A DNA stretch of 64,000 bases from assembly GCF_014805685.1 (NCBI RefSeq), contig NC_060885.1:6342632-6406631 (forward strand), in the 5' to 3' direction. The stretch is from Silurus meridionalis. Taxonomy: Eukaryota > Chordata > Actinopteri > Siluriformes > Siluridae. The notes beneath the pieces are model-generated. The model was not told where the DNA came from and did no database searches. It was given only the letters and a program-made list of their open reading frames with translations. Of this stretch, positions 52,027 to 64,000 are shown piece by piece; position 1 is the stretch's first letter, and each line of letters starts with the position of its first letter. The translations under genes and the position numbers were made by a program.

Positions 52027-53036
52027 CACTGGTTGATAGACATTGATAGACATGTCCTTATTTCTCCCAGAGGCTCATTTTCTCAAACTTGAAAAATTTG
52101 CTATGATTTGTAATTGACAGACTTGTGACATTCCAGATGAAAGCAAGTCGAACGTTTCATAGCCTTCCCCAAAAATGTTTTGTAGGTCAATACTCCGGGT
52201 ACATGACACATGCTGTATATACTGAAAACTGAGTTATTTTATAGTATTTTAAAACAGCAACTTTAACAATATTTGTAGCAATGCACTTGTTTTAATATGT
52301 TTTTTTTATGCTGTTTATCAGTACAGAATTATTTGTCTCATCACGTTACAAATGTATAAAGTAACACTTTCTGTAATTACATGTTTATTTAGAGGTTATG
52401 GAATGAATCACCACATCCTTTCGGGCTTTTCGATGTTGGTGGATTAAAATTTCCCAATTTATATTATTTAGCGCCATCTGTTTTTGTGTAGGTACCTTAA
52501 TCAGTATGCATTTTTTTATAATGAATTTGAAAAATATATAATGCTAATAACATTATGGTAATTGCAATGCAATTGTATTATTTTTAAACTAGCAATGTGA
52601 TTTCCTGACCATTCATGAAGCCACATAAGTAACAGATATTGTTTGGGTAAAGAAGGTAGATAAGCTTTTAACAGACAGACAGACAGACAACGAGTGAGAA
52701 TGTTAGAAGTATAATGACAAAATGAGAGAAAGAGTTATACGGAGAAAGATTTTGTGTGTGCGCATGGTTTGATAGAGCGATGGATAGGGAGATTGTGTTG
52801 CACTGAAAGTTGAAGTGAGAGTGTGTTACAGGAACAGTGACATGGAAGAGGTGGGTGGCTTCAGGCCATGAGCACAGGTGTGTGTGAGTTTCATCTGAGA
52901 ATTTTCAGCATTCCAATGTCTTTAAGTTTTTGGGATATTTGATCGTTCACTAAGAAAAAAAATATTAATTGTATCAGTCAAAAACAGACCAGGATCAGTC
53001 AACAAAACTGATGTCTGAAATATATACATTAGTTAC
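52023..53036. other. Non-coding DNA
   Basis: No gene was recognised. A short (AGAC)n lies at 52673-52689. Confidence 0.55.
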
Positions 53037-53454
53037 TCTCTACGGACAAAGGTATTGAGACACCTGACCTTATATGGTTCCTCTCTTTTACGACAAAGCT
53101 GGAGTCACAGAATTGTATAGGATGTCTTGAGATACAGTATAATAAAATTTTGTGTTTACTTGAACATGGAAACCCAAACCTGTTCCTGCATGGCAATGCT
53201 CCTGTGCACCAAGTAAGCTACATAAAGATATGGTTTACATGGTTTGGATAGAAAGATTAAATGTGGCCTGTTATAGAGCACTAATCCCAACGTTACTGAA
53301 CAACTTTGGGATTAATGTAAACACTGACCTCGCCTACATCAGTACCTGACTTTACTAACACCCTTGTGGCTAATAAAAATGGCTGCTTAAACTAAATGTC
53401 CACAAGCACCATACTTATGACCAGGTGACCCAATACTTTTGGCAATATAGTGTA
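53037..53454. mobile_element. Tc1-type MITE, ~418 bp
   Basis: The left end 'tacggacaaaggtattgaga' followed by 'cacctgacc' is the inverted form of the right end 'gacccaatacttttggcaat' then 'atagtgta'. The interior has fragments of transposase text ('cccaaacctgttcctgcatg', 'tcagtacctgactttactaa') but no frame. Confidence 0.8.
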
Positions 53455-56030
53455 TCCCAGTCCAAAGATGGCAATTGAAGTGAATGACAATGGCTTAGAG
53501 CTCCAGTCATCATGACCCGTTTAATTGTGTCACTCAGCCCGACTGCCTCCCATCTGACTCCGTCTCCATAGCTATGGAGGCATCGGATCATGGGTAATGC
53601 TGACAGAAATGCCAATGGTAATCTTTTTTCCCTTTTTTTAGGCAGAAAATATAGGGCTAGGGCAAAGATTTGGGTTATACTGTAATAAATGTGTGCGTCT
53701 CTAATTAGTCTCCTTAATTAACCGGGAGAATATATTTACCGTATTTTGACTGGCCCAAGAGTGGCAGCTTGTAACTCAGTAACCCATTTCCCTGTTGTTA
53801 GTTTTCAGTAGTTAATGTTCTCAGCATTTACATACTCATTATTTGCAATTGTAGTAAATCAGGGCCTAAAACCTACATTCACTGACAATAAAATCATTTA
53901 TTTTAGTAGCCTGTCTCAACAGATCATCCTGTAGGTTTTGTTTAAAGAGCACTGATTCCCACAGGGCAGGATTCTACAAGCTAGTGTATGAGTTAATACC
54001 CATCAAATCCCTATCTCAGTGCACAGACACACTGACCTCTCTCACTGCCCTTGGCTATTAGTTTCACCTGTTCACAAGGTCTGAGCTTTGTTTAAACCCC
54101 CTCAGGCCCCCCATTGCTTTCTTCTGGGTACTCTGGTTTTCTCCTACTTCCTAGTTGACCGACTGTCAGTGGTAAATTATTAGTAGTGCCTAGTGTTAAG
54201 CTGTCATTCTGTCATGGGGTACATATCAGCATGTTAACAATCTTCAGAATCATAACGCTGTTTACCATCTCTGTCTACGACATGTTGCTTCCAGAGCTCT
54301 AATAGAGCCTCTTCTGCAGTGACCCTCAGAGTTCATGTCCTGCTGTGTGCAGCATAGCAGGGCAAGCTATGATCAAATGGGCGCTGAAAGACAGACGAGT
54401 CCTTCTACACATATCTGCCCTGCACATCATGGCCACATTCCACACGCTAGCACTGACAGCTCGAGCCCAGAAATCACCAACACTAGGCTCCTTTTTTCTT
54501 CGAAAAATTTGAAATGGTGAAGCTCCTGTAGTGAATATATTCTGAATAGAATTAAAGAAAATGTTTAGGAAGAAAATTGTGAGTATGGATTTGAATAATA
54601 GTTCTTGTTAAAAATTACAGAGCAAATTATGAGAGCAAATAAATGTATATGGTTGGAAAGTATAAAAATATTGTGGGAAAAAATACTTCAATCCAGTTTA
54701 TAGTTACTTATCCATCAGTTTTTGATCCACTGAACCAGAAATGGCCAAACTAGGGCCCTTTGATTAGATTTGGACAATGCTACATATGAGAAATGGGAGA
54801 CAAAGCAAAAAAATAAAAAATAAATTTATTGATGCAGATCTTTATGTCTAATTTAACATAACATTTTTAAGCTGCAAAAAAATAAATAAATATAGAGAAT
54901 ATGAATGAATTTGACTTATTTTATGCACATGAGAAGGTGCAGGTACTGTTGCACTCTGTATTGTTTGCTGTTTTGAGAGAATCATCATCTTTCTAAAAGC
55001 ATGGCGATGAATACATTCACTTTCAGCCACAGCCCTTCAATTGTGATTTTTGGCCCTTCATAGGAAAGGTTTGGGCACCTCTGTACTAAAAAAATCAATG
55101 ATGAAATTGTGCTTTATGGAAAAAAAAACCCAACAAAAAGTTGTAAATGTAATAACAGTAGGACTTGATTGGGGAATCACCCTGTTACATTACGGAAATA
55201 ATGTATTCACTTCCTTGTGATTCCTTCGCACTGACTTTGACTGGTTTGAAAGCCCACAAACATAAAAAAGAAACAAAAAAGATTGAACTAGTCACTTTAT
55301 TTCAAGTTTCAGACCAAGCTTAATAAATCCAGCCAATGAAACCAAATGCCTATAGCCAGAGCCGAGGACAAGGTTATTCGAATGTGGCTCTTGGATTAGC
55401 ATCCAGGTTTCTCCCACCTTAATAAATCCCCTGAGGAATGCTTTTTTTTTTAGCTGCTCCACAGTTGGGTCAAAGCTGGTCTGATCCTTATCTCTGCATC
55501 AAGCTCAGTACTCTGGATTGTTCACTTCCAGCCAAGAGCAAATTTGGTGCTGCTAAGTTGTATATTTTGTATTTAAATAAGTAATCGTGACTTGTTAAAG
55601 TACCTACGAATGAGTATAGTTTTAATACAATTTTGAATTCTTTCTTAGAAATTCTGAAAGCAATGAGGGACATATTTTAGTTGCATTCATTTTTCAAACA
55701 GATGTTATGTTCTGGGGTCGAATATCAAAGGTAAAATTTTTGCAAAGGTATATAAGTATATGTATATATATGTATAAAGCTTGGAAAACATAGAAGAGTA
55801 TAATGCAGACTTGAAGAAAAACATTAGTTATTTGGACCTGCAATATGTTATAAAATGTAGAAGATATGATCTGGTGAACTGCTCAAATCTAGGGTGTAAA
55901 TGTCTATAATAAACCTAAAGGTGCATATGTGTGTAATGTACAAATGTTCTAATATCTGTAAAAGCATTCAGCCCTCGATCAAGTCTAATAATTTTTCATA
56001 TTTAATTCATATAAATATATTTGATGGATG
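53455..56030. other. Non-coding DNA
   Basis: A 61-codon frame at 54335-54520 has no domain or splice support. The rest is AT-rich with no recognised element. Confidence 0.5.
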
Positions 56031-56318
56031 GAACTACACTGAATGGACATTCTGTGCAACTAAGATAAGAATGGGTTTCCTTTTGAGTCTGGTTCCTCTC
56101 AATGTTTCTTCTTCATTCCATCTTTCTTTGCAACAGTCACCCCTGGCTCATTTATTAGGGATAAACTTACAAATACAAGTAACAAACGAAACTTCATTCA
56201 AACTGTGCAATTTTTTTATACAACTTTATACCACTTTATCTATGTAAAGCTGCTTTGAGACAATGTCCATTGTTAAAAGTGATATACAAATGAAAATGAA
56301 CTGAATTGAATTAAATAT
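56031..56318 (+). mobile_element. CR1/L2-like LINE 3' end
   Basis: 'gaatggacattctgtgcaac', 'gagtctggttcctctcaatg' and 'tgtaaagctgctttgagaca', then the tail 'gaactgaattgaatt'. Plus-strand counterpart of 46905-47240. Confidence 0.82.
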
Positions 56319-56619
56319 ACTTTATACATCACCACTGTAATTTATTTAAAATAAAAGCCTTTGATAAAGAAAGAAGCTCTGACCTCCAGATCATTTTTCC
56401 AGAGCCATAACCATTGGGCTACCTCTTCTATAATAAATGCTATAAATGTACTTTATACGCAGATTAATTGGGGGAAAATTGTTAACATTTGTGATTTATT
56501 TTAGTTTTTTTTTAATGTTATTTACTAACATTTTTTTCTTTCTACAGACTGAAGAGGAAATGTCTTACAGATCCTATAGAAACTGGGGGAAAAGAAGGAA
56601 AGTATGCAGGAATGAAATA

Positions 56620-58152
56620 TACAGGTGCATCTTGATAAATTGGAATATCATTAAAAAGTTTATTTTATTAATTCAATACAAAGAGTTAAACTCGTGGATT
56701 ACATAGATTTATCACACACAGACTGATATATTTTAAGTGTTTATTTCTTTTATTTTTTGATGATTATGGCTTAGAGTTACTTAAGATCAATAAAAAATAG
56801 AAAGTAAATAAAAACATTTTTAACACAGAAGTGTTGGATTATTAAAAAGATGTACATGTACAGAACTCAATACTCGGTTGGGGCTCTCTTTGCATAAGTT
56901 ACAGCAGTGGCATGGAGGCGATCAGTCTGTAAAGCTGTTGACTTGTTATGGAAGCCCAGGTTGCTCTGATAGCGGCCTTCAGTTCTTCCAGGTTGTTGGA
57001 TCTGGTGTCTCATATCCTCCTCTTTACAATACCCCATAGATTCTCCATGGGGTTTAGGTTGGGCGAGTTCGCTGGCCAATCAAGCACATGGATATCATGG
57101 TCCTTTAACCAGGTATTAGTACTTTTGGCAGTGTGGGCAGGTGCCAAGTCTTGCTGGAAATTTAAATCAGCATCTCCATAAAGCTGGTCAGCAAAGAGAA
57201 GCAGGAAGTGCTCTAAAACGTTCCTGGTAGATGGCTGTGCTGACCTTGAACCTGATACAGTGGAACACCAGCAGATCACATGACTCCCCAAACCACCACT
57301 GACTGTACAAACTTTACACTGGACCTAAAGCAACTTGGATTCTGTGCCTCTCCTTTCTTCTTCCAGATTCTGGGACCTTCATTTCCAAATGAAATGCAAA
57401 ATTTCCTTTCAGCTGAAAATACAACTTTGGCCCACTGAGCAACAGTCCAGTCCTTTTTGTCCTTTGCCCAGGTAAGACACCTCTGATGTTGTCTCTGGTT
57501 GAGGAGTGGCTTGACACGAGGAATGTGTCACTTGTAGCCCATGGATACATCTGTGTGTGGTGGCTCTTGAAGCACTGACTCCAGCTGCACTCCACTCTTT
57601 GTGAATCTCCCCAAATTCTTGAATGGCTTTGTTTCACCTTTTTTTACCACATTTATTCCTTCCATTCAACTTTCCATTAATGTGCTTGAACACAGCACTC
57701 TGTGAACAGCAGCTTCTTTAGCGATTACCTTTTGTGTCTTACCCTCCATGTGCAGGGTGTCAATGATCATCTTCTGGACAACTGTCAAGTTAGCAGTCTT
57801 CCTCCATGATTGTGTAGCCTGAACCAGACTCAGACACTATTTAAAGGTTCAGGAAACCTTTGCAGGTGTTTGGATTTAATTAGCTGAATGGAGTGTGACT
57901 CCACGAGTCTCCAATATTGAACTTTTTCACAATTTTCTAATTTTCTGAGATACTGAATTTTGGGTTTTCATCAGCTCTAAGCCATAATCATGCAAATTAA
58001 AAGAAATAAACACTTGAAATGTATCAGTGTGTGTGTGTGATCAATCTATGTAATATACACGTTTCACTTTTTGTATTAAAAATAAATATTGATTTATTTA
58101 AAAAATAAATCAACTTTTTAATGATATTTTAATTTATTGAGATGCACATGTA
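56620..58152 (-). mobile_element. Tc1-like transposon, 1.53 kb, inactivated
   Basis: Ends are 'tacaggtgcatcttgataaa' and, inverted, 'attgagatgcacatgta'. The minus-strand transposase is visible in several frames: 'GQRTKRTGLLLSGPKL' and 'KGNFAFHLEMKVPESG' (57314-57637), then 'LEHFLLLFADQLYGDADLNF' and 'QQDLAPAHTAKS' with the second catalytic D, and 'DWPANSPNLNPMENLWGIV' with the E (57291-57010). Frameshifts separate the parts. This is the parent type of the MITE at 8913-9309. Confidence 0.88.
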
Positions 58153-58432
58153 CACTATATGGCCAAAAGAATGTGGACATTTAACTAGAACACCCATATG
58201 TGTGTCTTTGAATTTGGAACCATAGAATCGTATTGAATGTCTTTGTATGCTGTACAATTTAGATTATCTTGCACTAGAACTAAGCAGAAGTAAGATGGCC
58301 TCAATAAACACCTTTGTAATAAATAGGACCCCCAGTTACTCCAGGCCTCCTTACCCAAGTTCTTGCGCTCTCATAACAATAAAAACAAATCCCTAATATA
58401 AAGTTGTCCACATACCTTGGGACTATTGTGTA
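58151..58432. mobile_element. Tc1-type MITE abutting the previous element
   Basis: Left end 'tacactatatggccaaaaga' then 'atgtgga'; right end 'gttgtccacatacc' then 'ttgggactattgtgta', its imperfect inverse. It shares the TA at 58151-58152 with the end of the 1.53-kb Tc1 element. Confidence 0.78.
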
Positions 58433-58534
58433 TTAGGGTTTGGTATTATCACAATGTATTGATATACATTGTACACATAAATTATCAAATATGACAAAAA
58501 TAGCCTATGCTCTCAAATACATATGTAAAACAAA

Positions 58535-58815
58535 AAGTAACAAAAGTTTGTGGACGCCTGACCAGACTTCTTTGTGTTTTTTGAACATACCATTCCACTA
58601 TCCTGTTTCACTTCACATCTTCCACTCCAACTCTTGTTAACAATGTCTTCGTGGAGCTGGAAGTTGTCATGCTGGAACAGGTTTGGATTGTGTAGTTTAG
58701 GTAAAGAGAAAATTTAATACTACTGCATCCAATCCTATAAAATTGTGTGCTTCCAGGTTTGGAAATGACCACATATTGTTGGAAAAGTCAGGTGTCCCTA
58801 TTCTTATATTCTTAT
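58535..58815. mobile_element. Tc1-family fragment
   Basis: 'aaaagtttgtggacgcctga' and 'gttgtcatgctggaacaggt', then 'ggaaaagtcaggtgtccct' at the right end. A short deletion form of the family. Confidence 0.65.
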
Positions 58816-61240
58816 TAATTTACAATACTATAATGCTTATAATGTCTCTCTGAATTAGATATTCTTTTTGACTTGCAACTTTAAATAATAACTTTTACAT
58901 AAAACATCATTTCACTTTTATTCCACTTTGTATATAAGCACTTATAATTAACAAATACAGCATGATGTATGATGTGTTGCATTTCTACGCCGAAATTAAA
59001 TTATTTTCTTTTAAAAGCATGTCCAAAACCAATTCCATAATAATTGACATTTTACTTGTAAACATTTTTTTAATATTGAATCTATTTAAAGTGACATATA
59101 ACATTTGGAAAATATGTACAAAACATTTGTTCATTTTATTACAAATTATAGCAGCTATAAAGTGTAATTTTGCTCAAATGCGTATTTCAAGAAATAAAAA
59201 TTAGAAAAATATTCATGTTTTATGGTACAAATAAATTACAAAACACTCTCCTGAAAACCTTCCCATGTGGGAAAAATGATACAACGAGCTAGACACAGCT
59301 AGACTCAATTCATAAATGCCAAATAAAAATCTGAAAATCTTCACCTTATACCAAATCACACACAATTTTCTACCATACAAACACGATTCAAGTCTACAGA
59401 AACCTGAGATTTGCCCTATTGCAGGCACAATCTTCTGGAATGCTATTGCGGAAAAATAAATTAATATCTGTGTTGGGAATTACGACAATCAACAATATGG
59501 TATAATAAAAATTGGCTTACTTCACTTACCTTTTCTGGAAAAACATGACTCATTTTTTATAATGTCAGTTATATATTTTTTTTTGATGTATTACAATTAC
59601 TGTCATTTTTTTCTGTCATTTTTCTTCCACTTAATTTGTTAATGCATTACATTAGTTGTATCTTGTAAACCTCGTCTTTCTGTTGTCAGTTTTGTGTCGA
59701 ATGTATAAATGTATAACATTTGGTTGAATTTTTAAATGTATAACATTTGGTTGTGTATTAAATGTTTACTGTATATAACCTATAACTCTATTTATATATG
59801 GAATTTTAGGTTAATTTTACTTATTATAGTTAATGCCAATATAAATCCAGGGGTTTCAACTGAGAGCTGCCCAGTTGTGGTGAGCTGGTTAAACCTGATC
59901 ATGAGACCAGTATTTGTTTATTTGATATTTGCCACTTTGTTTCTTTTTCCGGAAGTTTAAATCTCAAAGCCCTAAACTTTTATTAGAAATTGTTGCAGGC
60001 GGCGACTCTAAATGGCTGCTGGGAGACGTTTTGCTGTGAGGCGAGCAGCCATTAAAACACTTCCGTGCTTTGTAGCTGATGGGAGGGTTAGATAGGAACA
60101 AGCTTTCCCTGCATACTTTGTCTCTTAAGTGTCTCCTCCTGGCTAGGTAGTGTCCGGAAAATTTTATTGGTTTGTACTTATTGTAAATAGGAATGATTGC
60201 TGGGAATGATTGCTTTGTTGTTCAGGTTTAAGAGGATGAATGATTAAAGCTACCTTTACTGTAAGCTGGTTGTACACTGGGCCCTTTCATTTTAATGTGG
60301 TAACTTGTCACACTCTTTGACATAATCACAAAAAAAGATTGAATCCTAAAAAAAAGACTGAGTTAAAACATAATCTTGGTGTTAGATGTCAAAAGGGATT
60401 ACACATCAATAAATTATATATGGTTTAATCATTCAGATTTGGTTTTATTGCCTATAGACATATAGTCATTTTTTTTTTTAAAGGAAAGACTTTAACACAA
60501 TGTACATTTATGATGGCATGCAAAATATACAGGAATGTATTTACAGATATGTGCAAATAGGAAGTAGTGAATAGAAATTGTAGTGGATTTTTCAGAATAT
60601 ATGAATTTATTGTGGCTTGCTTACTAGCATGGTTTAGTCAGTGTGATGCTCAGGTAAAACAAAATAGGTAGTAGCATCTGATTATCTCTCTCTTACACAC
60701 ACACATTATGTCTCTCACAGTTTATTTGTGTGTCTTTAAATGCTTTCCGTTTTTTTCTCTGTCCAACACCCAACATAAACGCCAGGTGCAAGCACACTCT
60801 CTCAACATCAAGCGCTAAAAGACAGGAATTAGCTGCCACTGTAAATTCCAATCTAAGTACACCTGATCATATTGCACATCATGCTGTGGAGAGAAAGAGA
60901 TTTAAACTAAAAGATTTAGGTATAGTCATTTTTAATGTGAAAATGAACGTATAGAATAAATAATGAACGAAGACAATGCAGCAGAAGAACAGAATGAGCA
61001 ACAACTTAAGCTGGTGGTTTGCTTTTATAGGAAAATGATCAATTCTGATGATCAATTCAAGTTCTGATGTCATCTGACACCATTTTACACGCCACCCTTG
61101 AATATTATCGAATAACTGTACATCTCAAATTGTTTAGATGCTTTCATCATTTATATTTTTTATTAACATGGTGAACATACTTTTTTTAGGAGATCCAAAA
61201 TTGTACGTTTGTTTGGAGTGAAAGATCATAAGTGGCTTCA
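58816..61240. other. AT-rich non-coding DNA
   Basis: No gene was recognised. 59995-60140 is GC-richer and includes a perfect 10-bp inverted repeat (60011-60020 and 60044-60053). Confidence 0.5.
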
Positions 61241-61400
61241 TACTGTATAAAGTTCTGCCCAGAACACCTGATGAGTTAGAATGAATGTATCCCAGGCCCT
61301 ACATCAGTACCTGACTTTTCTCATGCCCTTCCTTGTGAGCAAATCTCCACAAGCACACTCTGAAATCTAGTGAAAAAAAAATGGAGGTTTTTCTAACTGC
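61241..61400. mobile_element. Tc1-family fragment
   Basis: 'cctacatcagtacctgactt' and 'atctccacaagcacactctg' match 35290-35385, an old piece of the same family. Confidence 0.6.
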
Positions 61401-64000
61401 TAATGAAGACTCAATGTTGAATGGGATGGTTAAAAAGAACAAACCAATCTTATGTGCTTCTTGTTAGATTTCCTCAAACATTTGTCTATTTAGTGTACTT
61501 GCTACCTCACTAGCCTTTCTTTTCTCTCGTTATCTCTATTAAAGTTTTTTCCCTCCCTGGAAAAAAAAAACTGATAAATATCTTTTTCTTAAAGAAACCT
61601 TCACATATTAAAGCATTATTATCAGGTTTAGTCTGAGCCTGTCCAACATACGTAGAGAAATGAAAACATTTTAGAAAGAAAGGATTGGATAGACATGTGA
61701 TTTGAATTACAACCAGCACCAGAACAGGTCATAATTACTGCCATGAAAATCTTATCACCAATTTCTGACTAATCAAAAATTCAGCGTCTTTGTGGAATAG
61801 GCCAATACGATAACTTGTTATAGAAAAAATTCCATTCTACCAAGTTGTTATATTAGCGCTCTGGTTCCTACTTGACTCCACATTAAATCTGGTGATGAAA
61901 ACACCCAAGTAGCCTGATCCCACATGCAAACAACTTGATCCAACAGAAGACTTGAGTGTTCGTGAGTGACCAGGGACTTATGACTCTGGATAAGCGGTGA
62001 GAAAAGAAGGGTGGAGGTAGCGGAGGTATGCAAGAGAAGACCACAGCACAGAGAGATCGGTGCCAGCATGCTGGCACAGGCAGAATTTTCCTAGCTCTCC
62101 AGCCTCTTGATCCAAATGGGTAAAGAATCCCAGGATCCTCTATTTATACAGTGTGTATATTTACAGTGGCGAATGGTTCGGATGCTGCAAAGTGCGAAAG
62201 CAAAGAGAAAGTGTTGCCCTCCTTAATGGGGGAGAGTTATTCTAAGCAGTGAGAGGTGTAAGCTGATGTGTTAGTGACGTTGCTGAGGCTTTCAGGGAGT
62301 GGGGCAGTAAAGCCTTGCCCCGGTCTGACATTCAGAGCATGGTTCCCGCCTGTCCATAACCATTCTAAGACTATTTATACAAAAATAGTTGCCAGTAATC
62401 AGAGTTTAATATTAAGTGTGCCATGGCAACCAAAATTGTCAAAGCGTGAGCTGGGAAAATACCATGGCCAATGTGGCACTGGAGTTACCAAAAATGTTGA
62501 TGCTATGTGACTTATGTAAAAAGGCATTTCTCACTTTATGCTATGTTTATTACCTAGCAGTGCTGTATCTCATAGGCCCTGGGTTTGGATTTATAGAAAA
62601 ACAGTTTATCAACTACCTGCTATAATATAACAGTTGCTCTTAATGTCAGATGAGAAATGAAACATGAGATACTATATGAATGTATCATAGTAACATTACT
62701 TTTTTTGGTTCATCAACAAACAGTTTTATTACACAGCTGGGTTCCTGAAATTGATGAGGCTTAGGAGAATGAAGGAGTTTATGGACTATGGAGTTAATGG
62801 AGTCTTTAGGGTTTTCATCCCAAGAAAGTCTTCAGGACAGCGAAGTGTGAGCTGTTGTCAAATTGCAGTAGTAAAAAAGTGGAATGAAAACACTTCAGGA
62901 CATGCTGTTATGGAAAAACAATCCACAATGTGTCCTTGAATGTTTTATTTCATATCAACTGCAGCTTAATACTTCAAGAACAATGTAGCCTGCATATCGT
63001 TCTCATTTTCATTCTTGCATTTCTCAATCTAAAACACAAATAGCATACTCATGTAAACTAAGAAAGACTCTATATGGCCACCTTAAGGTCTTTAGGGAAT
63101 TTTTTTAATGTTCATAGAAGTGACAAGTGTTGAATGGCAGACATTCAGCTTTCAACAAGCTTGACATGCATGTTCATTTGACCATAGCTGGCAATATCAC
63201 CATCCACCATGACTGCATTGACTAAATGACGTGCATATTAGCATACTTGTGAAATAACTGCAGGGGATAGGGGTTCACCGGGGTTAGAGATTTTTCTTTT
63301 TATCATCAGGCAAGACAATGACACGTATGCATGACTGATCTCTGCAGCTGGAGGCACTACAGCCATACTTCATCGCAACTATATGGACCTTAAAGCTCCT
63401 CTTAGATGACTCATGGGTAGATCGTTTCACTTCCACAGCAAGGATTTTTTTCTTCATTTTTTAAATAAAATTTGTGATCCAAATGATTATTTAATGCAAA
63501 AAAAAAAAGATCCAATGGATTTTTTTATTTTAAAAACATCAGCACAAGCTTTTATCTTCAGACTATTTTTGGCTTGATGTGTTTAGTGCATTAGACTTTT
63601 GATAAGTTTAGAGTTTGAGAACTTCCCCCTAGACCCAGGACCAAGTCTGGCTGATGGTGGTCCTGAAAAAGGCAACGTTTGAATGGCTAAAAATTTAAAC
63701 TCAAATTTACAGATTCAGTTTCCAAGTCCAGTCTATTTAGTATCAAAACTGTGCCTTCAACTTATTCAAAGTGTCCAACGAGAAATATTTCTAACGACAA
63801 TTCCGACAGCTGTAATATATTGTATGTAACATATTCTATTTATAATTTGGAATACATTGGCATTGTGTCATTTCCCTATAGGATTTCCTGCAGCTTTCAC
63901 ACTTGGCATGTAATCCTATTGGAAGTGCCTGTAAGGCCCACGGAATGGGGGCGATTTTATGAAGCACTTCTGCAGACAATGCTTTTATCTATCGCAATGG
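61401..64000. other. Non-coding DNA to the end of the window
   Basis: Frames at 61848-62077 (-) and 62268-62510 (+) have no visible domain or splice partner. 61860-62350 is GC-richer and looks single-copy. No repeats of the families above were recognised. Confidence 0.5.

Overview
The window is nuclear DNA from a vertebrate, almost certainly a teleost fish and possibly a catfish-like lineage. It is AT-rich and has long (TA)n, (CA)n, (GA)n and (GATA)n microsatellites. It also carries several Tc1-like DNA transposons with Sleeping-Beauty-type transposases, RTE-like and CR1/L2-like LINEs, and tRNA-derived SINEs. Genus-level identity is an inference from memory of repeat types. Most of the sequence is transposon-derived or non-coding, and most open frames are repeat translations.

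One spliced host gene can be assembled on the + strand (27870-42001). It has twelve exons with consistent phases and GT/AG borders, and they join into a 333-residue type I membrane protein. The protein has a signal peptide, a short N-glycosylated and Thr/Ser-rich mucin-like ectodomain, one transmembrane helix and a 129-residue acidic, tyrosine-free tail. I do not recognise the gene. Exons 3 and 4 and their introns are tandem duplicates, and an 11-kb intron full of transposons separates exons 10 and 11.

Layout: 1-8 kb holds a split RTE-like LINE tail, a CR1-like LINE with inverted pieces, a nearly intact Tc1-like transposon in a (TA)n tract (3550-5160) and a 0.95-kb unclassified repeat. 8.9-9.3 kb is a Tc1-derived MITE. 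9.5-13 kb is a 3.4-kb minisatellite with a 20-bp unit. 13-15.5 kb holds decayed repeats. 15.7-19.9 kb is an RTE-like LINE bounded by an 18-bp target-site duplication and split by a younger CR1-like LINE. 20-27 kb is non-coding with microsatellites and LINE tails. 27.9-42 kb is the gene. 42-64 kb is mostly non-coding with SINEs, Tc1 relatives and a second copy of the 0.95-kb repeat; no further gene could be supported there.

The mobile elements are linked. The tRNA-headed SINE at 31210 carries the LINE's 5' leader and its 3' tail, so it probably depends on that LINE for movement. The 397-bp MITE at 8913 is an internally deleted form of the Tc1 element at 56620. Many short elements share the TIR of one Tc1 family.
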